A stretch of 64,000 nt of DNA from Tachypleus tridentatus (Eukaryota; Arthropoda; Merostomata; Xiphosura; Limulidae): assembly GCF_004210375.1 (NCBI RefSeq), contig NC_134837.1, forward strand, positions 16,809,798-16,873,797. The letters are read 5' to 3'. A program made the translations under genes and the position numbers. Shown in pieces: positions 55,010 through 64,000 of this stretch. Under the pieces are notes generated by a model that was not told the origin of the DNA, did not search any database, and saw only the letters and a list, made by a program, of their open reading frames with translations. Within the stretch, counting starts at the first letter, position 1. Each line of letters opens with the position of its first letter.

Positions 55010-58000
55010 TAAAGTACTCTGTCCAAAACATATGACTGAATAAAGTAATTAAATAATACTACCTGTGTCCAAAATACATGACTCAATAAAGTAATTAAAT
55101 AATACTATCTGTGTCCAAAACACATGACTGAATAAAGTAATTAAATAATACTATCTGTGTCCAAAACACATGACTGAATAAAGTAATTAAATAATACTAT
55201 CTGTGTCCAAAACACATGACTGAATAAAGTAATTAAATAATACTATCTGTGTCCAAAACACATGACTGAATAAAGTAATTAAATAATACTATCTGTGTCC
55301 AAAACACATGACTGAATAAAGTAATTAAATAATACTATCTGTGTCCAAAACACATGACTGAATAAAGTAATTAAATAATACTATCTGTGTCCACATCACA
55401 TGACTCAATAAAGTAATTAAATAATACTATCTGGGTCCAAAACACATCACTCAATAAAGTAATTAAATAATAATATCTGTGTCCAAAACACATGACTGAA
55501 TGAAGTAATTAAATAATAATATTTGTGTCCAAAACACATGACTGAATAAAGTAATTAAATAATAATTTTTGTGACCAAAACACATGACTCAATAAAGTAA
55601 TTAAATAATAATATTTGTGTCCAAAACACATGACTCAATAAAGTAATTAAATAATACTATCTGTGTCCAAAACACATGACTCAATAAAGTAATTAAATAA
55701 TACTATCTGTGTCCAAAACACATCACTCAATAAAGTAATTAAATAATAATATCTGTGTCCAAAACACATGACTCAATAAAGTAATTAAATAATAATATCT
55801 GTGTCCAAAACACATGACTCAATAAAGTAATTAAATAATAATATCTGTGTCCAAAACACATGACTCAATAAAGTAATTAAATAATAATATTTGTGTCCAA
55901 AACACATGACTCAATAAAGTAATTAAATAATACTATCTGTGTCCAAAACACATGACTGAATAAAGTAATTAAATAATAATATTTGTGTCCAAAACACATG
56001 TCTCAATAAAGTAATTAAATAATAATATTTGTGTCCAAAACAATGACTGAATGAAGTAATTAAATAATAATATTTGTGTCCAAAACACATGACTGAATAA
56101 AGTAATTAAATAATAATTTTTGTGACCAAAACACATGACTGAATAAAGTAATTAAATAATACTATCTGTGTCCAAAACACATGACTGAATAAAGTAATTG
56201 AGTAATAATGTTTATGACCAAAACACATGAGTGAATAAAGTAATTAAATAATACTATCTGTGTCCAAAACACATGACTGAATAAAATAATTAAATAATAA
56301 TATTTGTGTCCAAAACACATGACTCAATAAAGTAATTAAATAATACTATCTGTGTCCAAAACACATGACTGAATAAAGTAATTAAATAATACTATCTGTG
56401 TCCAAAACACATGACTGAATAAAGTAATTAAATAATACTATCTGTGTCCAAAACACATGACTGAATAAAGTAATTAAATAATACTATCTGTGTCCAAAAC
56501 ACATGACTGAATAAAGTAATTAAATAATACTATCTGTGTCCAAAACACATGACTGAATAAAGTAATTAAATAATACTATCTGTGTCCACATCACATGACT
56601 CAATAAAGTAATTAAATAATACTATCTGTGTCCAAAACACATCACTCAATAAAGTAATTAAATAATAATATCTGTGTCCAAAACACATGACTGAATGAAG
56701 TAATTAAATAATAATATTTGTGTCCAAAACACATGACTGAATAAAGTAATTAAATAATAATTTTTGTGACCAAAACACATGACTCAATAAAGTAATTAAA
56801 TAATAATATTTGTGTCCAAAACATATGACTCAATAAAGTAATTAAATAATACTATCTGTGTCCAAAACACATGACTCAATAAAGTAATTAAATAATACTA
56901 TCTGTGTCCAAAACACATCACTCAATAAAGTAATTAAATAATAATATCTGTGTCCAAAACACATGACTCAATAAAGTAATTAAATAATAATATCTGTGTC
57001 CAAAACACATGACTCAATAAAGTAATTAAATAATAATATCTGTGTCCAAAACACATGACTGAATAAAGTAATTAAATAATACTATCTGTGTCCAAAACAC
57101 ATGACTGAATAAAGTAATTGAGTAATAATGTTTATGACCAAAACACATGAGTGAATAAAGTAATTAAATAATACTATCTGTGTCCAAAACACATGACTGA
57201 ATAAAATAATTAAATAATAATATTTGTGTCCAAAACACACGACTGAACAAAGTAATTAAATAATAATATTTGTGTCCAAAATACATGACTGAATAAAGTA
57301 ATTAAATAATAATATTTGTGTCCAAAACACAGGACTGATTAAAGTAATTAAATAATAATATTTGTGTCCAAAACACATGACTGAACAAAGTAATTAAATA
57401 ATAATATCTGTGTCCAAAACACATGACTCAATAAAGTAATTAAATAATAATATTTGTGTCCAAAACACATGACTCAATAAAGTAATTAAATAATACTATC
57501 TGTGTCCAAAACACATGACTGAATAAAGTAATTAAATAATACTATCTGTGTCCAAAACACATGACTGAATAAAGTAATTAAATAATACTATCTGTGTCCA
57601 AAACACAGGACTGATTAAAGTAATTAAATAATAATATTTGTGTCCAAAACACATGACTGAACAAAGTAATTAAATAATAATATCTGTGTCCAAAACACAT
57701 GACTCAATAAAGTAATTAAATAATACTATCTGTGTCCAAAACACATCACTCAATAAAGTAATTAAATAATAATATCTGTGTCCAAAACACATGACTCAAT
57801 AAAGTAATTAAATAATAATATCTGTGTCCAAAACACATGACTCAATAAAGTAATTAAATAATAATATCTGTGTCCAAAACACATGACTCAATAAAGTAAT
57901 TAAATAATAATATTTGTGTCCAAAACACGTGACTCAATAAAGTAATTAAATAATACTATCTGTGTCCAAAACACATGACTGAATAAAGTAATTAAATAAT

Positions 58001-59355
58001 AATATTTGTGTCCAAAACACATGTCTCAATAAAGTAATTAAATAATAATATTTGTGTCCAAAACTATGACTGAATGAAGTAATTAAATAATAATATTTGT
58101 GTCCAAAACACATGACTGAATAAAGTAATTAAATAATAATTTTTGTGACCAAAACACATGACTGAATAAAGTAATTAAATAATAATATTTGTGTTCAAAA
58201 CACATGACTGAATAAAGTAATTAAATAATAATATTTGTGACCAAAACACATGACTGAATAAAGTAATTAAATAATACTATCTGTGTCCAAAACACATGAC
58301 TGAATAAAGTAATTGAGTAATAATGTTTATGACCAAAACACATGAGTGAATAAAGTAATTAAATAATACTATCTGTGTCCAAAACACATGATTGAATAAA
58401 ATAATTAAATAATAATATTTGTGTCCAAAACACACGACTGAACAAAGTAATTAAATAATAATATTTGTGTCCAAAATACATGACTGAACAAAGTAATTAA
58501 ATAATAATATCTGTGTCCAAAACACATGACTCAATAAAGTAATTAAATAATAATATTTGTGTCCAAAACACATGACTCAATAAAGTAATTAAATAATACT
58601 ATCTGTGTCCAAAACACATGACTGAATAAAGTAATTAAATAATAATATTTGTGTCCAAAACACATGTCTCAATAAAGTAATTAAATAATAATATTTGTGT
58701 CCAAAACAATGACTGAATGAAGTAATTAAATAATAATATTTGTGTCCAAAACACATGACTGAATAAAGTAATTAAATAATAATATTTGTGATCAAAACAC
58801 ATGACTGAATAAAGTAATTAAATAATAATATTTGTGTCCAAAATACATGACTGAATAAAGTAATTAAATAATAATATTTGTGTCCAAAATACATGACTGA
58901 ATAAAGTAATTAAATAATAATTTTTGTGACCAAAACACATGACTGAATAAAGTAATTAAATAATAATATTTGTGTCCAAAACACATGACTGAATAAAGTA
59001 ATTAAATAATAATATTTGTGACCAAAACACATGACTGAATAAAATAATTAAATAATAATATTTGTGTCCAAAACACACGACTGAACAAAGTAATTAAATA
59101 ATAATATTTGTGTCCAAAATACATGACTGAATAAAGTAATTAAATAATAATATTTGTGTCCAAAACACAGGACTGATTAAAGTAATTAAATAATAATATT
59201 TGTGTCCAAAACACATGACTGAACAAAGTAATTAAATAATAATATTTGTGTCCAAAACACACGACTGAACAAAGTAATTAAATAATAATATTTGTATCCA
59301 AAACACACGACTGAACAAAGTAATTAAATAATAATATTTGTGTCCAAAACACATG
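55010..59355 (+). repeat. Satellite-like array, 46-bp unit, about 94 copies, higher-order structure
   Basis: Unit TCCAAAACACATGACTGAAT, AAAGTAATTAAATAATACTA, TCTGTG. Diagnostic variants recur at multiples of 46: AAAGTAATTGAGTAATAATG at 56191, 57111 and 58306 (spacings 920 and about 1195), and TCCACATCACATGACTC at about 55391 and 56587 (spacing about 1196). So blocks of 20 and 26 units were duplicated. Variant classes (ACTATCTGTG, AATATTTGTG, AATTTTTGTGA, CACTC versus GACTG) also recur in blocks. Units at both borders are less conserved. Confidence 0.95.
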
Positions 59356-59444
59356 ACTCAATGATATGGACTCAGAAAATCGAATGAAGTGGGGAAATAC
59401 TATATTCCCAAATCAGCAAACTGGATTAATTTAATGAATCCCTA

Positions 59445-59590
59445 TGCATTCAAAACAGTAGACTGAGAGAATTCCTGAGTATCCAAAACAGTAGACTGTG
59501 AGAATTTCTGAGTATCCAAAACAGTAGACTGTGAGAATTTCTTAGTATCCAAAGCAGTAGACTGAGAGAATTCCTGTGTATCCCGTGCGT
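59445..59590 (+). repeat. Short minisatellite, ~33-bp unit, about 4 copies
   Basis: Unit CAAAACAGTAGACTGTGAGA plus ATTTCTGAGTATC. Lies directly after the 46-bp array and shares CCAAAACA...GACTGA words with it, so it may be derived from it. Confidence 0.75.
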
Positions 59591-59599
59591 CAAAAACAG

Positions 59600-60100
59600 T
59601 CGACTGACTCAAATGAGTGAGTCATTATGTCCGAAATATCAGATGTTTGGCAGTGTACATTTAATCCTGAAGAAACAGATTATAATATGAGAATATATGA
59701 TTTAGAAACTTTTGGTATTTTGAGTTCATTATCACCTTAGACTAAATTATTCCTATTTAGGCTCGAACCGGGAAGATCTGGTCAATGTCAGAGAGGCCGT
59801 TGTTCCTAATAATTAGTAAGCCAGTTGTCATTAGACAGAACTAAACATAAAAAAATGCGGGATATTTTCACATGGTATGTCAATTATCTCTACGTAGATT
59901 TATCAAATTTCAAAGGGTTCAGATAATTCCTCATTAAAAACTCACGTAATATAAATAATTGAATACAGAGCAAACTGAATAGCCTTTTCTCTCAGCAACT
60001 TTAATCACTGAAAAAGACTGCAGGACATCACAAAAAATCATTCAGGTGAAACAAGAACTAAACTCTCAATTAATTATTACATTATCACAAATGTGGACAA
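59600..60100. other. AT-rich spacer
   Basis: Nothing recognised. Confidence 0.4.
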
Positions 60101-60104
60101 TGTC

Positions 60105-60290
60105 GACGTGATGACTATGGTTCCGAGGTTCATAAACATTATAATAAAAGTGGTCAAATCCCAATATTAGATCAGAGTAGCCAACGTGTTCGCGGTGGGT
60201 GGTGTTTAATAATTTCCTTCTTTTTAGTCTATTATAGGTAGCTTACACATACATCCCTTAAGTAAATTTGCGCGATTTTTCACAAATGAA
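60105..60290 (+). mobile_element. Degenerate SINE family A copy
   Basis: GGTTCCGAGGTTCATAAAC, AAAAGTGGTCAAATCCCAAT, CGCGGTGGGTGGTGTTTAAT, TTAAGTAAATTTGCGCGATT match the B box, core and tail positions with many changes. Confidence 0.55.
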
Positions 60291-60299
60291 CGTCTGCTC

Positions 60300-62345
60300 A
60301 AGATGTTTTCTCCGTCTTATTACATAAGAAAGGTACCGAAGGAGGTGAAGGAACCTGTAAGTGATTGGCTTGTGAGAAACCAATTACACAAGAAACAAAT
60401 CATGGTCTTTACATAATGAAAAGATATTCTGCATATCACGATAATGTTTTGGAGTTTATTCTTATAAAGTACAACATTTCTTTGCAAAAATGCACAACGA
60501 ACACATAGACAAAAGGAACGTCAAAAAGGGTCATTCCACGAGAGAAAAAGGTTATCTGACAAAAGGGTTAAAAGTGTCATCGAAACAATTCGACAGGTTA
60601 TTCAGAAGAATGCTCCAAATGAGACGAAGAAAACTAGAATGTTCTGAGTGCAAAGTAGTACAACTCTGGATATCACTTCAGTAGGTTAGTGTATCATGTA
60701 ACTGAAAACATCCACGAAAAGGTCCTTGTTATCAGACTGTAAACATTCAGTTAGAAAAGCTGAGATTGGTTCTCAAATTCTGCCAACATTAGTGTAGGAA
60801 AATGTATCACAAAGATTTTATTACACGACAATCAACAATGAACCTGCACCAGATTCATGTTATTAGAGGCGTCTACAGAGATTGTGACTGATAGATGGTA
60901 TCGGAGTATTTATTCTGGAGACATGAAATAAATGAGTACAAGGAAAAATGTTAGCAAGAAAAATTGCTGTCGAAGTCTCTGTGATGGTGAAAATCGCTGG
61001 TGGTCTAAGGATACATCACTGTGAAAATTACATGGATCATTTTCAATACCTGGTCCTGCTTTATAGGTTGATTTTATTGTCACATTAATAAGGATTCAGA
61101 ACAGCCAGAGATCTAAACTTGACGTACGCGTAAAGATGATAGCTTATTAGGAATCTCTATTTAAATACGAGAAACTTCACATTTTAAACAGCATATTTGA
61201 ATTGACTTTGCCACTGTCAAAATACCTCAAAGTCAGCAGAAGGGATGCTTTAAGAGGCTATGAAATGGTCGCTGGAACACAGGAAGAGCGCAAAACATGT
61301 GATAGATATTTTGATCTTGTTAAGAACTTTGAAGATAAATTAGTATAGAGAGCGTATGATAAACTGGGATATATAGAAGTTAGTGAACTTAAAGTACGGG
61401 TCATTTTGTCTGAGAAGAAGATACAGAAGATAAAAAACTGAGTACACTCACGATACAAATATATGATAATTTCGGAACCTACAGGATAATATCACATTGT
61501 AATCACTAACACAATTAACGAGAGCTTGCATCGCCAGTTTCTCTTTAGTGAAACAGTCTATGCTGATTTTGTTTGTCTGGAGAGTAGAAACTTTTCTCAC
61601 ATGAGGTCATAAGGTTTCGAATCAATCAAATATTTGCTCAAGTTTAATGAAAGAGACATTGTGGAACAGTAAATCAATCAGTTTAATTTTGCACTGAATC
61701 TATGTGAAGAGATGATCACTAGAAAAATACGTGGTCAAGCGAGCAAAAGAAACATCTAAGGCAGAACAAAAAGATATGGAGCTCCACACAATTCTTTGAC
61801 CGATGCATATTTAATGTGATTGGCTTGGACTACAAGTTTCGGTTTAATCTCTCTTTCACACAAATTACCGGTGAGAGAAACTTCTTAATGTTAAAATAAA
61901 TCAAGAACCGACTGGGGAGCAGTCTATCCAGGGAGCATCTGGAGTTCTTCTTGCTAATAGCAAAAGAAAAAAAGGCCTTCTTATTAGTTTTAATTTGGAC
62001 GATTTTGTTTGTCTGTTTTTTAATTTCACGGAAAGCTACTCAAGGGATATCTGCGCTAGCAGTCCCTAATTTAGCAGTGTAAAACTAGAGGTAAGGCAGC
62101 TAGTCATTACCACCCACCGCCGACTCTTGGATTACTCTTTTACAAAGGAATAGTAGGATTGATTGTCACATTATAACTCCCCCACGGCTGAAAGGGCGAG
62201 CATGTTTGGTGTGATGGGGATTCGAACCCGTGACCCTCAGATTATGAGTCGAATGCCTTCACCAACCTGTCCATGCTGGGCCTAATTTGGACGGAATAAT
62301 CGACAGAGTTATGGAAAGGAATCAACTTCTGGAATTTTGCTCATC
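60300..62345 (+). pseudogene. hAT-type transposase relic (C-terminal part recognisable)
   Basis: Plus-strand fragments in order: LTLPLSKYLKVSRRDALRGY, EERKTCDRYFDLVKNFEDKL (61200-61345), FLFSETVYADFVCLESRNFS, FNFALNLCEEMITRKIRGQA, then ITGERNFLMLK, IKNRLGSSLSREHLEFFLL, and, across a SINE, LISFNLD with GIIDRVMERNQLLEFC. The ERNFLMLK..KNRLGSSLSREHLE block matches the C-terminal dimerisation region of hAT transposases (ERSFSKLK..KNRLRSTMSQERL). Stops and frame changes are frequent. The 5' third (60300-61150, including a 64-codon frame at 60490) is only tentatively part of it. No terminal repeats were found. Confidence 0.6.
62002..62282 (-). mobile_element. tRNA-Thr-derived SINE (family A) nested in a hAT relic
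   Basis: Reverse copy ATTTTGTTTGTCTGTTTTTT to CCATGCTGGGCC, bounded by a perfect 11-bp duplication TAATTTGGACG at 61991-62001 and 62283-62293. It splits the last conserved codons of the transposase relic. Confidence 0.94.
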
Positions 62346-63800
62346 CCACTAAGTAATTCACCAGTATTTTCCTATTTGTTTCACTTGTTACTTATAGGAA
62401 TGTATGTGAATTTTACAATCAGTCAGTGTAGAAGTGAACACGTAAGGATACTGATTTATTAAGATTACTATCCTAAATAATGAAACAAGCCATATTTAAT
62501 GTCTGATAATTTGTTTTGGCATTAAGCAAAACCCAGTTTTCCATAACCAGACGTTCTCTGCGAAAAACACAAAAATGAGTGTGTGTGTGTGTGTTGATGT
62601 TTTTTTTTGTGATTAGAATCAAAATGTGAACATTGTGTTCATCCAGCCACATTGAATATTTAGATATATGAAATGTTTATAATTCTCACATTTATTATTT
62701 CTAACCAAGTCTTAGCCTATCACACAATTAAGCAACAAAATACGTCTAAAGAAGTGAGCTCACGCATATATAAATGAACTCGTTGTCCATTGCATTCCAA
62801 ATAATTCTGCATGGTTCTCTTTTAGTCTATATTTATAACAAACAGGGCAAAAAATAGTTATATAAACCTATAATTGTGCTGTCTGGAACGATTAATGGTA
62901 AAGCATTTTCTAGGGTGTTCAGGCCTAAAGGAATATGTTATATATGTGACGTAACCAAATTACAGACAATGAATGATATTAATGTGTCATTAAGTTTCCA
63001 TCACACTAGTGGCATTATAAGTTGAATCTGCAACAGATGGCCTACAACGAAATTACAGAAGGAAAACTACAAGAGACTGCTTTTGAGAAACGCGACCGAC
63101 GTAGCATGGACATTCTTAGCTTAACAACCTGTATATTTTATCTCTAGGTCCTCGCAATTGAATTTGTTACACCACAGTTTAATAGACCTTCTCGACTATA
63201 ATTCAATTTATTTGTTTTCTGGAACGAATAAAGTAAAACAACAGTGTTTAAATGTGAGCCACTTGTATTATCTCTTTAGTAATCAGACTTTCTTGAGTAT
63301 GACCCGTTTCGTCCATTGTTCTGAGTCCGTCAGATCCTTATGGTAAAATTAGAAATGGATGATGCAAGGACTCGTACTCCCAATATTATTGTTTTACGTT
63401 TGTTAGTTACACAGAACAATAGAAACAATGGATAATATTCGAGGAGGTATATTTTAAAAAGGGACCATATATTTAGTGCGTATTTCGAACATTGTGGTTC
63501 TATATTTGTTAAAGTTATATGCAATAACTTCTGTTTGTTCTTTCCCAGTTATATTGTACAAAGTGCTGAAACATAAGGGAAGAACAGTGTTTCATGATTA
63601 AGATAATTCACAAACATCATGAGGAAACTACATGAACTATTTGTGTGCTCTGTAGTTTCGATTTCTTTCTTAGATTACAACACTTGCTTGATTGTGCATG
63701 TCAATTAAACTAGCATTTGTAGGGAAGCAAGAAACACAAATTGTTATTTTATTTTATTAGTTAGTTTTGTTACAGGTGTTTCACAAATGTTATCTAATAC
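62346..63800. other. AT-rich spacer
   Basis: Contains a TG microsatellite (62580-62594). No coding or mobile feature recognised. Confidence 0.4.
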
Positions 63801-63801
63801 G

Positions 63802-64000
63802 GTGACTCATTGGCCAAGCGTGTTAAGGCGTTCGACTCGTAATCCGAGGGTCGCGGGTTCGAATCCAGGTCGCACCAAACATGCTTGCACTTTCAGCCGT
63901 GGGAGTGATATAATGTGACGGTCAATCCCACTATTCGTTGGTAAAAGAATACCCCCAGAGTTGGCGGTGGGCAGTAGTGATGACTAACTGCCTTCCCTCT
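63802..64000 (+). mobile_element. tRNA-Thr-derived SINE (family A), cut by window end
   Basis: Head GACTCATTGGCCAAGCGTGT, B box GGGTTCGAATCCAGG, core to CTGCCTTCCCTCT at the last base. The tail lies beyond the window. Confidence 0.92.

Noticed and set aside
55010..59355. CRISPR-like array
   Set aside because: Units are directly adjacent with no unique spacers, and the whole context is eukaryotic.

Overview
The window is AT-rich, repeat-saturated eukaryotic DNA with no recognisable intact protein-coding gene. The organism is most likely an arthropod, and a chelicerate such as a horseshoe crab is my best guess. That rests on the dominant tRNA-Thr-derived SINE (about 30 copies; head with a CTCGTAA anticodon-type loop, B box GGTTCGAATCC, conserved centre, tail ending in CAAACAAACA), two smaller tRNA-like SINE families, hammerhead-like Penelope ends and Tc1/hAT relics. 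The species guess is from memory of the repeat style and is not proven by the sequence.

Layout. 0-6 kb: SINEs in both orientations and one Penelope-type foldback (3065-3220). 6.8-9.6 kb: two minisatellite fields (35-bp and 39-bp units). 11-12.2 kb: a decayed ~30-bp array split by a SINE. 13.1-13.5 kb: a chimeric SINE with a LINE-like tail. 14.4 kb: a palindromic insertion flanked by a 13-bp duplication. 15-26.8 kb: SINEs, a Tc1 transposon relic (21.2-22.0 kb) and another foldback (22.6 kb). 27.2-31.7 kb: 33-bp and 46-bp arrays, a second Tc1/mariner transposase relic (28.6-29.3 kb) and one exon-like open segment (31.3 kb). 33-41.7 kb: a chain of minisatellites (47, 32, 33, 44/88 and 61-63 bp units), including an 879-bp tandem duplication that is identical as far as I can compare it. 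44.5-45.5 kb: a 48-bp array. 46.8-47.9 kb: a Penelope-like element end, with GIY-YIG coding, present as a giant inverted repeat. 48.7-49.4 kb: a 138-bp array. 49.8-52.3 kb: a nearly complete dead hAT transposon with terminal repeats and target duplication, carrying a SINE. 55.0-59.4 kb: a 4.3-kb array of about 94 units of 46 bp with higher-order structure. 60.3-62.3 kb: a second hAT relic, also carrying a SINE. The window ends inside another SINE.

There is no operon or pathway to describe. What can be read is insertion history: the Thr-type SINEs sit inside the hAT, Penelope and decayed-satellite sequences, so they were active most recently. The long open frames (for example 217 aa, 299 aa and 205 aa) lie in minisatellites whose unit happens to lack stops, and I do not annotate them as genes. 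The two segments with some resemblance to host exons (31279-31455 plus, 25932-26157 minus) are unproven.
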